A DNA stretch of 64,000 nucleotides from Rhodococcus sp. 14-2470-1b (GCF_002259415.1 NZ_NPFY01000012.1:248001-312000), one strand, 5' to 3'; positions 25,209 through 37,177 are shown, numbered from the stretch's first letter. Program-made: numbers and translations. The notes: a model not told the origin generated them from the sequence alone.

Positions 25209-25939
25209 AGGTCCATCTCGTCGGTGTCGGTGGCGGGCATCCGGATCAGGTGACGGTGCAGGCGATCGAGAAGCTCCAGCAGGTGGATGTCTTTCTCGTT
25301 GCCGACAAGGGCGACGGCGTCGGCGATCTGGCGGAGGCGCGAACGGAGATTCTGCGGCGCCATGTGACGGGGGACTACCGGGTCGTTCAGGTGCCGGACC
25401 CGGCGCGGGATCGAACGCCGAGTGACTACGGCACGGCGGTGACCGACTGGCACGAGGCCCGGGCGCACGCGTACCGGGAGGTCCTGGACGGCCTGCCGTC
25501 GGACACTGTCGTGGGTTTTCTGGTGTGGGGTGACCCGTCGCTCTACGACAGCACTATTCGTGTCGTCGAGCAATTGGGCGTGGAGTTCGACGTCACGCCA
25601 GGTGTGAGCAGTGTGTCGATGCTGGCGGCGTCGCATCGCATCGTGCTGAACCGCATCGGTGGACCGATCGTGATCACCACCGGCCGGGCCTTGCAGAAGG
25701 ACGTCGCGGCGGGGGCGGACAACCTCGTCGTGATGCTCGACGGCGGCCTGGCCTGCCGGGAGCTGGTCGGATCGCGGCCGTGGGACATCTACTGGGGTGC
25801 CAACCTGGGAACGGAAGATGAAAAGTTGGTGGCGGGCGTTCTCGACGACGTGGTCGACGAGATCGCGTCGATCCGGGCCGAGCTGAAGGCTCGACACGGC
25901 TGGGTGATGGATATCTACGTACTGCGTGCTCGGCGCTGA
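25205..25939 (+). CDS. cobF: Precorrin-6A synthase (deacetylating)
   Basis: 244 residues from an ATG at 25205. Tetrapyrrole methylase fold: VHLVGVGGGHPDQVTVQAIEKL, FLVWGDPSLYDSTIRVV near residue 105, and DVTPGVSSVSMLAAS near 132. The phrases ADKGDGVGDLAEARTEIL and WVMDIYVLRAR are typical of CobF. It methylates C1 of precorrin-5 with loss of the acetyl group. Paired with cobM; the two sit between the PGRP gene and glf, where mycobacteria carry erp. Confidence 0.9.
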   Translation: MKVHLVGVGGGHPDQVTVQAIEKLQQVDVFLVADKGDGVGDLAEARTEILRRHVTGDYRVVQVPDPARDRTPSDYGTAVTDWHEARAHAYREVLDGLPSDTVVGFLVWGDPSLYDSTIRVVEQLGVEFDVTPGVSSVSMLAASHRIVLNRIGGPIVITTGRALQKDVAAGADNLVVMLDGGLACRELVGSRPWDIYWGANLGTEDEKLVAGVLDDVVDEIASIRAELKARHGWVMDIYVLRARR

Positions 25940-25961
25940 CGAGTACCTGCGGGGTCTTTCG

Positions 25962-26048
25962 GGAGTGACCATGGGAGGCCGGGAGCGGAGCCTGCAGGAG
26001 TGACCATGGGAAGCCGGGAGCGGAGCCTGCAGGAGTGACCATGGGAAG
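25962..26048. repeat. 35-bp tandem repeat, 2.5 copies, upstream of glf
   Basis: Units start at 25962, 25997 and 26032 (the last is partial) with period 35 bp. Unit: GGAGTGACCATGGGARGCC followed by GGGAGCGGAGCCTGCA. Units 1 and 2 differ by one base. Fills most of the 112-142 bp between cobF and glf. The core GGAG(C/T)GGAGCCTGC is shared with the repeat in cobM. Confidence 0.85.
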
Positions 26049-26051
26049 TGA

Positions 26052-29192
<3,141 letters not shown>

Positions 29193-29215
<23 letters not shown>

Positions 29216-29729
29216 GAACCAGACCGAATCCGCCGCCGAGGTACGCATCCTGTCGGCGATCCAGTCGACGATCGGGGCACAGCCCGGCGTGGTGTCGGTC
29301 GCGAGGGGCATGTCCCACTTCGGCGAGCACGCCCTCGGTTGGGTGGCTGTTGCCGGCATCGGCGCCGTCGCCGACCCGGGCCGGCGCAGGCAGTGGGCCG
29401 GAGTGGCCGTCGGAGCAGTCGGCGCGCACGCCGCGTCGATAGTCGTCAAGCGTGTCATCAGGCGCCCTCGTCCCAACGATCCGTCGGTGAAGATCAACGT
29501 GTCGACACCGAGCAAGCTCAGCTTCCCGTCCTCGCACGCCACGTCGACCACAGCAGCCGCCGTGTTGCTCGGTCGGTTGACGGGGCTACCCTTGCCTGCG
29601 GTCCTGGTACCGCCGATGTTGCTGTCGCGGCTGGTGCTCGGCGTGCATTACCCCACAGATGTTCTTGCAGGATCTGCGCTCGGCGCTTTGTCTGCAGCCG
29701 CAGTGTGCAAGTTCGAAGGAGACAAATGA
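29193..29729 (+). CDS. PAP2-family phosphatase (decaprenyl-phosphoryl pathway)
   Basis: 178 residues from GTG at 29193; the start lies 23 bp inside glfT2. PAP2 motifs: KRVIRRPRP near residue 88, PSSHAT near 112 and SRLVLGVHYPTD near 144, with all His and Arg catalytic residues present. Orthologue of Rv3807c, proposed to remove the 5-phosphate from decaprenylphosphoryl-phosphoribose made by the next gene product. Several membrane helices. Start codon choice follows the mycobacterial length. Confidence 0.9.
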
Positions 29730-30634
29730 GCGAGGAAGCCACCGCCGTCGGAGCGCCACCGAAGAATCTGCTCGACGGTGTGATCAAGGCGCTTCGTCCA
29801 CGTCAGTGGGTCAAGAACGTTCTCGTTCTCGCGGCGCCGCTCGCCGCTGGTTCGGTGACGCAGGCCGACGTGCTGCTGCCGGTCGCGCTGGCGTTCGTCG
29901 TGTTCTGCCTCGCGGCGTCGGGTGTCTACCTCGTCAACGACGCGATGGACGTCGAGGCCGACCGGGCCCACCCCACCAAGCGTTTCCGTCCGATCGCCGC
30001 GGGTGTCCTTCCGGTCAACCTCGCGTACGCGATGGCTGTGGTGTGCCTGGGCGGTGCGATCGGTCTGTCGTTCATCGCCAACTGGAAGCTCGCGCTGGTC
30101 ATCGGCGTCTACATCGCGATCCAGCTGGCGTACTGCTTCGGCCTCAAGCATCAGGCCGTGCTGGACATCTGCATCGTGTCGTCCGGCTTCCTGCTGCGCG
30201 CGATCGCCGGTGGCGTCGCCGCGTCGATTCCGCTGTCGCAGTGGTTCCTGTTGATCATGGCGTTCGGTTCGCTGTTCATGGCCGCAGGCAAGCGCTACGC
30301 CGAGCTTCAGCTCGCCGAGAGCACCGGCGCGAAGATCCGCAAATCCCTCGAGAACTACACCACCACCTACCTTCGCTTCGTCTGGACGCTCTCCGCCACG
30401 GCAGTCGTGATTTGCTATGGATTGTGGGCCTTCGAACAAGACGCCGAGACGAACTCGAACTGGTTCGCCATCTCGATGATTCCGTTCACGATCGCGATCC
30501 TGCGGTACGCCGTGGACGTCGACGGTGGGCAGGCCGGTGAGCCCGAAGAGATCGCGCTCGGCGACAGGGTGCTGCAGGTGCTGGCTCTTGCGTGGATCGG
30601 AGTAGTCGGTGTCGCTGTATACGTCGCCGGCTGA
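29726..30634 (+). CDS. ubiA: Decaprenyl-phosphate phosphoribosyltransferase (DPPR synthase)
   Basis: 302 residues from an ATG at 29726 that overlaps the phosphatase stop (ATGA). UbiA-family integral membrane protein with nine predicted helices. The Asp-rich motif NDAMDVEADRAHPTKRFRP near residue 70 binds Mg-PRPP, and the second motif region is near AAGKRYAELQLAE. It transfers phosphoribose to decaprenyl phosphate, the first committed step to DPA. Orthologue of Rv3806c. Confidence 0.95.
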   Translation: MSEEATAVGAPPKNLLDGVIKALRPRQWVKNVLVLAAPLAAGSVTQADVLLPVALAFVVFCLAASGVYLVNDAMDVEADRAHPTKRFRPIAAGVLPVNLAYAMAVVCLGGAIGLSFIANWKLALVIGVYIAIQLAYCFGLKHQAVLDICIVSSGFLLRAIAGGVAASIPLSQWFLLIMAFGSLFMAAGKRYAELQLAESTGAKIRKSLENYTTTYLRFVWTLSATAVVICYGLWAFEQDAETNSNWFAISMIPFTIAILRYAVDVDGGQAGEPEEIALGDRVLQVLALAWIGVVGVAVYVAG

Positions 30635-32471
30635 GGTAGATCAGCAGGCTTCACGCGGGGGCCTGACGAGCAAGGCGATTTTCGCCGTCGGCGTCGTCGT
30701 GACGTCGGTGCTCTTCTTCATCGGTGCCTGGGAACGGCGCTGGATCGCCGACGACGGGTTGATCGTCCTCCGCACGGTGCGCAACCTGTTGGCGGGCAAC
30801 GGGCCTGTGTTCAACGCAGGTGAACGCGTCGAGACGAACACGAGCACCATCTGGACCTACCTGGTGTACGCGGGCAGTTGGCTCAGCGAGGTGCGCCTCG
30901 AGTACGTGGTGCTCACGATCGCACTCGTCCTGTCGACTGCCGCCGTCGCGGTGGCCATGATCGGAACGTTCACGCTGCATCGCGCCGGTCGGTGGACCGC
31001 CGGCATCACCGCGTTCCTTCCGGCCGGGGTGCTCGTCTACATCGCGGTTCCTCCGGCACGCGATTTCGCGACGTCCGGGCTCGAGACCTGCCTGGTGATC
31101 TTCTGGATCGCCGTGCTGTGGTTGCTGATGGTGCGCTGGGCGACCCGGGACACGAGCACCGTGGGCGTGCTGTTCCTGGCGTTCTGGGCCGGCTTCGGCC
31201 CGCTGGTGCGTCCGGAGCTGGTGATCTTGTCGGGGTTGTCGCTCGTCATGATCTTCCTGGCTCGACAGAGCTGGCCGAGTCGCATCCTCGTCTTCGCCGT
31301 CGCGGGTGCGACGCCGGTGCTGTACCAGATCTGGCGGATGGGCTACTACGGTCTGCCGTATCCCAACACCGCGGTGTCCAAGGATGCGGGCGGAGCCAAG
31401 TGGGCGCAGGGGTTCGACTACCTGTGGAACCTGCTCGGCCCGTACATGTTGTGGCTCCCACTGATTCTTCTGGTGCTCGCGGGTGTCGTGTCCGCGTCGC
31501 GCCCGACGGTTCCGCGCAGCGTCCGTGACGCGCAGCAATGGCTCCGCAGCCCGACGGCCGTCGTCGCGTTCGTTCTGGTGGGTGGCGTGCTGTCGCTGGT
31601 CTACGCAGTGCGCGTCGGCGGCGACTTCATGCATGGACGGACCTTGTTGCCCGCCCTCTTCACGCTTCTCCTGCCGGTCGCAGTCATTCCGCTCCGAGTC
31701 CCGACAAGCATGTCCGACGTCCGGCAGGTGGCCGTCTTCGCCGTCGGAGGTCTCGTATGGGTCACGACGGTCGTCTGGGCGTTCTTCGCGGCGAACACGA
31801 CGGGTATGCCCGAGGGCTCGATCGTCGGAAGATCGGGCATAGTCGACGAGCGTGCGTTCTACGCGCTCAACACCGGTCACGCGCATCCGATCCTGGCGTC
31901 GGACTACCTGGACTATCCGCGCATGCGCGCCATGGTGGAAGCCATCGACAACACCCCGGACGGTGGCCTGCTGCTGCCGAGCGCCCAATTCACCTACTGG
32001 GACGTCGTGCCGCCACCGCTGCCGATTCCTCCCGGCGGCGCCGGCCATACGGTGTTCTTCCTCAACCTGGGCATGACCAGCATGAACGTCGGCCTCGACG
32101 TGCGCGTGATCGATCAGATGGGTCTTGCATACCCGCTGGCATCGCACACCGAAAGGTTGGAGAACGGGCGCATCGGCCACGACAAGAACTTGTACCCGGA
32201 TTGGGTCGTCGCGGATCTCGGGATGGTCGGCGAGCACCCGTACCTGCCGTGGTACATGGACGAGGACTGGGTGACGCAGGCGCGAGTCGCACTGTCCTGC
32301 GCGGATACGCAGGAGCTGATCGCGTCGTACCGGGCCCCGCTGACGAAGGAATTGTTCGTTCGTAACATCAAGCGGTCGCTGTTCTACGCCGGATATCGGT
32401 TCGATCGCGTTCCCGAGTACGAAATACAACGATGTGGTTTGGAGCCTCCGATTCTGGAAGGTCACAATTAG
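30609..32471 (+). CDS. aftB: Terminal beta-(1->2) arabinofuranosyltransferase
   Basis: 620 residues from GTG at 30609, overlapping ubiA by 26 bp. GT-C membrane protein: about ten helices, then a C-terminal outside domain. The catalytic-loop Asp pair is D48-D49 in RRWIADDGLIVLRT, followed by NLLAGNGPVFNAGERVETNTST, the AftB signature. It adds the terminal beta-1,2-linked arabinose of arabinan (and of LAM in mycobacteria) from DPA. Orthologue of Rv3805c. Confidence 0.95.
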   Translation: MSLYTSPAEVDQQASRGGLTSKAIFAVGVVVTSVLFFIGAWERRWIADDGLIVLRTVRNLLAGNGPVFNAGERVETNTSTIWTYLVYAGSWLSEVRLEYVVLTIALVLSTAAVAVAMIGTFTLHRAGRWTAGITAFLPAGVLVYIAVPPARDFATSGLETCLVIFWIAVLWLLMVRWATRDTSTVGVLFLAFWAGFGPLVRPELVILSGLSLVMIFLARQSWPSRILVFAVAGATPVLYQIWRMGYYGLPYPNTAVSKDAGGAKWAQGFDYLWNLLGPYMLWLPLILLVLAGVVSASRPTVPRSVRDAQQWLRSPTAVVAFVLVGGVLSLVYAVRVGGDFMHGRTLLPALFTLLLPVAVIPLRVPTSMSDVRQVAVFAVGGLVWVTTVVWAFFAANTTGMPEGSIVGRSGIVDERAFYALNTGHAHPILASDYLDYPRMRAMVEAIDNTPDGGLLLPSAQFTYWDVVPPPLPIPPGGAGHTVFFLNLGMTSMNVGLDVRVIDQMGLAYPLASHTERLENGRIGHDKNLYPDWVVADLGMVGEHPYLPWYMDEDWVTQARVALSCADTQELIASYRAPLTKELFVRNIKRSLFYAGYRFDRVPEYEIQRCGLEPPILEGHN

Positions 32472-32595
32472 TCGATCGGGTCGCGTCGCAATCCGTTCGT
32501 CGCCAAGATGGGATATCTCATTTCGGTAACGGACAGCGCCTCACGGACGATGTATGCGAAAGATGTGTGTGACTGCCCCTGGTCTGTCGGCCGGG

Positions 32596-32618
32596 TCGAC
32601 GCTCTCGATGAGCGTCGA
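32596..32618 (+). promoter_or_regulatory. Leader hairpin before the first mycolyltransferase
   Basis: Perfect inverted repeat TCGACGCTC-TCGAT-GAGCGTCGA. Its last base starts an AAGGAGG sequence that precedes a short ORF, so the hairpin could modulate access to that ribosome site. Lies about 80 bp upstream of the mycolyltransferase ATG. Confidence 0.5.
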
Positions 32619-32627
32619 AGGAGGGGC

Positions 32628-32684
32628 ATGACCGCCGAAACGGGTGTTGCGTGCAGAGACTGCACGGTTCACCGACACTGCTGA
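32628..32684 (+). CDS. Possible Cys-rich leader peptide (18 aa)
   Basis: ATG at 32628 is preceded by AAGGAGGGG (32618-32626) and opens an 18-codon frame, MTAETGVACRDCTVHRHC, ending TGA at 32682-32684. Three Cys and two His lie in the last ten residues. The stop overlaps the GAGAGG sequence that would serve the mycolyltransferase ATG at 32698, an arrangement that suits translational coupling or attenuation. Expression and conservation are unknown, so this is a candidate only. Confidence 0.4.
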   Translation: MTAETGVACRDCTVHRHC

Positions 32685-32697
32685 GAGGTCGAATTGC

Positions 32698-33690
32698 ATG
32701 CTGGGTAGAACGAAGAAGGGTGCCGGGGGGCGCCTCCGCCGGATAGCTACATCTCTGGTGATGGCTGTTGCACTGCCGCTCGGTCTGGCCGTGGTCGGAA
32801 CAGGTGCGACCGCCAGCGCCGCGTTCGATCCCGGTGCCCAGGATTTCTGGACCGATTCGAGCATGGGCCCGATCAAGAGCAGGATCTGGCGTGCGGCCGA
32901 CGGCAACACCGACCGCGTCGTCTACCTGCTGGACGGACTCCGCGCCACCAACGACATCTCCGGTTGGGAGCACGAGACCGACGCAGGTGCCTACCTTGCG
33001 TCGTGGAACATCAATGTCGTTCAGCCCGTCGGTGGGCAGTCCAGCTTCTACTCGGACTGGTACGCGCCGTCCAACTTCAACGGTCAGAAGTCCACGTACA
33101 AGTGGGAGACCTTCCTGACGCAGAACCTGCGCTACAACCTGCGGGACCGTCTCGGGTTCAATCCCAACCGCAACGGAGTCGTCGGTATCTCCATGGGCGG
33201 AAGCGCGGCTCTGACGCTGGCTGCCTACCACCCGGATCAGTTCTCCTACGCCGGTTCGCTGTCCGGGTACCTGAACATCTCGGCACCCGGTATGCGCGAG
33301 GCCATGCGAGTGGCGCTGTTGGATTCGGGTCGCTACAACATCGACGCCATGTGGGGACCTCCGTGGGATCCGGCGTGGCTGCGCAACGACCCGTTCGTCT
33401 TCGCTCCGCGTCTGCGTGACAACGGCACCCGAGTGTGGGTCTTCGCGGGTAGTGGTCTGCCCGGTGGTCTCGACCGCCCGCGCAGCTTCATCGACTACTA
33501 CAACACCGGTAATGCGATGGGCCTCGAGGCGATCGCACTGGCGAACAGCCGCGCGTTCCAGATTCGCATGGCCAGCATCGGTGCGAACAACGTCACATAT
33601 GCGTTCCCCGCCGTCGGCACCCATCAGTGGGGCTACTGGCAGGAACAGGCACACATCATGGCACCGGACCTCAGCGCGAACATCGGCTGA
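32698..33690 (+). CDS. Antigen 85-type mycolyltransferase, first copy
   Basis: 330 residues from an ATG at 32698. The signal peptide (about 1-42) ends near ATASA-AF. Esterase D/alpha-beta hydrolase domain with the nucleophile Ser165 in GISMGGSA; the motifs MGPIKSRIW, YLLDGLRA, GGQSSFYSDWY and YKWETFLTQ are those of FbpA/B/C and corynebacterial Cmt. HQWGYW near the C-terminus holds the catalytic His. Transfers mycolates between trehalose monomycolate and arabinogalactan outside the cell. Follows aftB by 226 bp with its own leader. Confidence 0.95.
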   Translation: MLGRTKKGAGGRLRRIATSLVMAVALPLGLAVVGTGATASAAFDPGAQDFWTDSSMGPIKSRIWRAADGNTDRVVYLLDGLRATNDISGWEHETDAGAYLASWNINVVQPVGGQSSFYSDWYAPSNFNGQKSTYKWETFLTQNLRYNLRDRLGFNPNRNGVVGISMGGSAALTLAAYHPDQFSYAGSLSGYLNISAPGMREAMRVALLDSGRYNIDAMWGPPWDPAWLRNDPFVFAPRLRDNGTRVWVFAGSGLPGGLDRPRSFIDYYNTGNAMGLEAIALANSRAFQIRMASIGANNVTYAFPAVGTHQWGYWQEQAHIMAPDLSANIG

Positions 33691-34004
33691 TTCAGCCCGC
33701 TCGATACCGCAGGCCACCTTGTTTGTGAGAAATCACTGGTTTGACAGGGTGGCTTGCGGCGGTCGCGCAGGATAGTGTCACAGTCTGATATCGCCCTCGA
33801 AGCAAGCACGAGATCCAGATCACAGTTTTGCTTCGGGGCGAAGGAGTGGAATAACCTCCCTTCGGTGCGTACGTCCACTGGACGTGTGCGCTTCACAACT
33901 AGATACCCAAGTACTACGGCCCGACGGGGCCGAAGACAGCCCTGTTGGAATGCCGGGGGCCGCAGACCGCGGAGACCGCAGCAGAACGAGAGAGAGCACG
34001 ATCC
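33691..34004. other. Intergenic leader between two mycolyltransferase genes (314 bp)
   Basis: No credible protein gene. The left part contains a long stem-loop (33707-33759). The right part should hold the promoter and leader of the next mycolyltransferase; an AACGAGAGAGAG purine tract lies before the ATG at 34005. I could not fix -35 and -10 boxes. Confidence 0.6.
33707..33759 (+). terminator. Stem-loop after the first mycolyltransferase
   Basis: Arms CCGCAGGCCACCTTG (33707-33721) and CAGGGTGGCTTGCGG (33745-33759) pair over 15 positions in RNA, with two G-U pairs. The 23-nt loop has its own GTGA-GAAA-TCAC hairpin. No T-run follows, so it may be a non-classical terminator or a 3'-end stabiliser. 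Confidence 0.6.
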
Positions 34005-35018
34005 ATGCGATTTTCCGGCCCCTCGACAAAGCCGAGTGTGACCAAACGATGGCGGCAGCGACTGCTCGGACTCGGCGCGGCAGCGCTGGTCCTTCCCCTC
34101 GCAGCCGGTGTCGTCGGTGGAGCAGCAGCAGTTGCAGCGCCCACCGCGGTCGTGCACAAGGCTCCGGCCGGTGGGCGTGAAGATCTCTGGGTACCGTCCG
34201 AGATGGGCCCGATCAAGGTTCAGGTCCAGTGGGCCGCTCGCGGTGGCAACGCCGCCCTCTACTTGCTCGACGGACTCCGCGCCCGCGACGATCGCAACGC
34301 GTGGACCTTCGAGACCAACGCCCAGGATCAGTTCGCAGGCGACGACGTCACCCTCGTCATGCCGGTCGGTGGCCAGGCCAGCTTCTACAGTGACTGGTAC
34401 GCAGCATCGAACCTCAACGGCCAGGAAGTCACCTACAAGTGGGAGACGTTCCTGACGCAAGATCTGCCTGCCTTCCTGGAGGGCTACGGAGTCTCGCGCT
34501 CCAACAACGCTGTTCTGGGAATCTCCATGGGCGGCTCGGCTGCACTGACGCTGGCCGCGTACCACCGCGATCAGTTCAAGTTCGCCGGCTCGTTCTCCGG
34601 TTACCTCAACATCTCGGCTCCCGGCATGCGAGAAGCCATTCGCGTCGCGATGCTGAGCCAGTCCTGGTTCAACGTCGACTCCATGTGGGGACCTCCGTGG
34701 AGCCCGGCATGGCTGCGCAACGACCCGTTCGTCTTCGCACCCGATCTTCGTGGACTGTCGCTGTACGTCTCCGCCGCGTCGGGCCTGCCCGGTGAGTTCG
34801 ACAAGCCGCGCGCCCCGATCGACTTCTACAACACCGCGAACGGCATGGCTCTGGAAGCTCTGGCACTGGCCAACAGCCGCGCATTCCAGGTCCGCCTGGC
34901 GACGCTCGGAATTCCGGCTACCTTCAGCTTCCCGAGTAACGGTATCCACAGCTGGCCGTACTGGTCCGCCGAGCTGTTCAAGGCTCGCGGCCAGATCCTC
35001 GAGGCTCTGAACGCCTGA
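34005..35018 (+). CDS. Antigen 85-type mycolyltransferase, second copy
   Basis: 337 residues from an ATG at 34005. Signal peptide of about 45 residues (LLGLGAAALVLPLAAGVVGG, cleaved near AVAAP). Nucleophile Ser174 in GISMGGSA, with YLLDGLRARDD, GGQASFYSDWY, YKWETFLTQ and the catalytic-His region GIHSWPYW. About 60% identical by eye to the first copy, so they are tandem paralogues matching the Rv3803c-Rv3804c pair of M. tuberculosis. A strong hairpin follows the stop codon. Confidence 0.95.
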   Translation: MRFSGPSTKPSVTKRWRQRLLGLGAAALVLPLAAGVVGGAAAVAAPTAVVHKAPAGGREDLWVPSEMGPIKVQVQWAARGGNAALYLLDGLRARDDRNAWTFETNAQDQFAGDDVTLVMPVGGQASFYSDWYAASNLNGQEVTYKWETFLTQDLPAFLEGYGVSRSNNAVLGISMGGSAALTLAAYHRDQFKFAGSFSGYLNISAPGMREAIRVAMLSQSWFNVDSMWGPPWSPAWLRNDPFVFAPDLRGLSLYVSAASGLPGEFDKPRAPIDFYNTANGMALEALALANSRAFQVRLATLGIPATFSFPSNGIHSWPYWSAELFKARGQILEALNA

Positions 35019-35033
35019 CCTGTGTTTCGTTCA

Positions 35034-35068
35034 CCGATGCCGTCCTGCCGTGTGCAGGGCGGCATCGG
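35034..35068 (+). terminator. Strong intrinsic-type hairpin after the second mycolyltransferase
   Basis: Arms CCGATGCCGTCCTGC (35034-35048) and GCAGGGCGGCATCGG (35054-35068) form a 15-bp stem with one G-U pair and a 5-nt loop. Starts 16 bp after the stop codon. The downstream sequence CGCGTTTCC has only a short T-run, as is common in high-GC actinobacteria. Confidence 0.75.
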
Positions 35069-35257
35069 CGCGTTTCCGGCCACGATCAGCGGTGTCATCG
35101 GGATCGCGACGATCCCTGATTCACAATTGCACCATCAGTCACAGCGAGCCTCGGCCTGACCGACGCACTTCGCGTGTAGAAATACTTGAGAACTACAAGT
35201 CTGCGACTCATGCGTTCGGTGCGGACTTGATCAGGTAATAGAAAGAGAGTCACCACC

Positions 35258-37177
35258 ATGCGTACTGGGTCCAACAAGTTCGGCCGGGGTCGAACGGCCG
35301 GAACGGCGGCCTGGCAAGCAAAATCCACGAAAGCAGGAGCTCGCCGGATGGCGACGGCTGCAGTCGTCGCTGCTGCGCTGATCTCCCCGTTCGGAGCCGC
35401 AGGCATCGCTCAGGCCGCCCCGACGGCCCTGACCGCCCCGGCGCAGACTCAGCAGGCCCCGTCCGGTGCGAGCGTCACGGCCGTCGACTGGCTGTCCGAC
35501 CGCCGCGTCGCCCTGTGGATCGACTCCCCGTCGATGGGAACTCCCATCCAGGTTCAGCTCCTGCTCGCTCGCGACTGGAACATCAACCCCCAGGCGACGT
35601 TCCCGTCGGTGTGGATGCTCGACGGTCTGCGCGCCACGGACATGGAGAACGGCTGGACGGCCGAGACCGACGCGGAATCCTACTTCGCGGACAAGAACGT
35701 CAACGTCGTCCTCCCGGTCGGTGGACAGTCGAGCTTCTACTCGGACTGGGTGGACCAGGACAACGGCAAGAACTACCAGTGGGAGACGTTCCTGACCAAG
35801 GAACTCCCGCCGATTCTCGAAAGCAGCTGGCGCACCAACCAGACCCGCGGCGTCGTGGGCCTGTCGATGGGTGGCACCGCTGCGATGTTCCTCGCTGCTC
35901 GCAACGAAGGCTTCTTCAAGTTCGCCGGGTCGCTGTCCGGAATGCTGACGACCACGACCCTCGGGATGCCGCAGGCAATCCAGTACGCGATGGCGGACGC
36001 CGGTGGCTTCGACTCCAAGGCGATGTGGGGCGCACCGTCGAACGACCTGTGGGCACAACATGATCCGTACCTTCTCGCGGAGAAGTTGAAGGGCATCAGC
36101 CTGTACGTCTCGAGCGGCAACGGCGTTGCCGGACCGTACGATCCGCCGTCGGGCATCCCCGGCGTCAGCTCCAACTACGCGGGCATGGGCCTCGAGATTC
36201 TGTCCCGCCTCACGTCGCAGACGTTCGCTACCAAGCTCAACAAACTGGGCATCCCCGCTCAGGTGGTCTACCGCCCGTCGGGACTGCACACGTGGGAGTA
36301 CTGGGAGTTCGAACTCAAGCAACTGTGGCCGCAACTCGCGAGCGCGCTCGATGTCGAGGCGGACAAGCCGTCGTGCAGCGTTGCCGGAGCAATCGGAAAC
36401 GCCGCTGGAGCGAACTCCTGGCTGGGCGACTGCCTGACGGCGGAGTACAACGTCGCGGGTGGCCGTGCACAGGACTTCCGGTTCGGTCGCGTGTTCTTCA
36501 GCCAGGACACCGGCGCCCAGGTCGTAGCCGGAGCCATCGGCGGAAACTACCAGGGCTCGGGTGGGCCGGAGGGGCCCCTCGGCTTCCCGAAGACCGGTGA
36601 GTTCGGAACCCCCGACGGCCGCGGACGAGCCAATGCATTCCAGAACGGCATGGTCTACTTCACGCCGCAGACCGGCGCGCACGCCGTACGAGGAGCCATT
36701 CTCGACCAGTGGGCACGCCAGGGCTACGAGGCCGGGCCGCTCGGCTACCCGGTGCTGGACGAGGTCGCCACACCGTCGAAGCCCGGCGCGGTCCAGGGAT
36801 TCGAGATCGGTGCGATGTACTGGAACCCTGATCTCGGTACGCACTCCGTGCAGGGCATGATCCTCGGAAAGTACGGCCAGATCGGCTGGGAGAACGGACC
36901 TCTCGGCTTCCCGAAGAGCAGCGAGCTCGGCCCGATCAGGGACGGCGGCAGGTTCAACGAGTTCGAGGGCGGCAACATCTACTGGAGCCCTTTGACCGGC
37001 GCCTGGGCGATTCGCAACGGGGAGATCTTCGACGCGTGGAAGAGCGTCGGCTACGAAGCCGGCCGGCTGGGCTACGTCACGAGCGATCAGTTCGAGATGG
37101 ACGGCGGCGGAATCCAGCAGAACTTCCAGTTCGGCATCATCACGGTCAAGGACGGCAAGGTCACCATCGCGCCGTGA
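35258..37177 (+). CDS. Antigen 85-type mycolyltransferase fused to LGFP repeats, third copy
   Basis: 639 residues from an ATG at 35258. Long signal region (about 1-53, cleaved near AQAAP). Mycolyltransferase domain at about 65-365 with nucleophile Ser203 in GLSMGGTA and His in GLHTWEYW. The C-terminal 270 residues carry about four to five LGFP repeats of about 50 residues (GPEGPLGFPKTGE, GYEAGPLGYPVLDE, GWENGPLGFPKSSE, GYEAGRLGYVTSDQ). This layout matches corynebacterial Cop1/PS1 more than any mycobacterial Ag85 and should anchor the enzyme in the wall. It diverges from the first two copies. Confidence 0.95.
   Translation: MRTGSNKFGRGRTAGTAAWQAKSTKAGARRMATAAVVAAALISPFGAAGIAQAAPTALTAPAQTQQAPSGASVTAVDWLSDRRVALWIDSPSMGTPIQVQLLLARDWNINPQATFPSVWMLDGLRATDMENGWTAETDAESYFADKNVNVVLPVGGQSSFYSDWVDQDNGKNYQWETFLTKELPPILESSWRTNQTRGVVGLSMGGTAAMFLAARNEGFFKFAGSLSGMLTTTTLGMPQAIQYAMADAGGFDSKAMWGAPSNDLWAQHDPYLLAEKLKGISLYVSSGNGVAGPYDPPSGIPGVSSNYAGMGLEILSRLTSQTFATKLNKLGIPAQVVYRPSGLHTWEYWEFELKQLWPQLASALDVEADKPSCSVAGAIGNAAGANSWLGDCLTAEYNVAGGRAQDFRFGRVFFSQDTGAQVVAGAIGGNYQGSGGPEGPLGFPKTGEFGTPDGRGRANAFQNGMVYFTPQTGAHAVRGAILDQWARQGYEAGPLGYPVLDEVATPSKPGAVQGFEIGAMYWNPDLGTHSVQGMILGKYGQIGWENGPLGFPKSSELGPIRDGGRFNEFEGGNIYWSPLTGAWAIRNGEIFDAWKSVGYEAGRLGYVTSDQFEMDGGGIQQNFQFGIITVKDGKVTIAP

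Noticed and set aside
33754..34041. 95-codon frame between the first two mycolyltransferase genes
   Set aside because: No ribosome site, odd composition rich in Arg and Ser, and it overlaps the start of the second mycolyltransferase.
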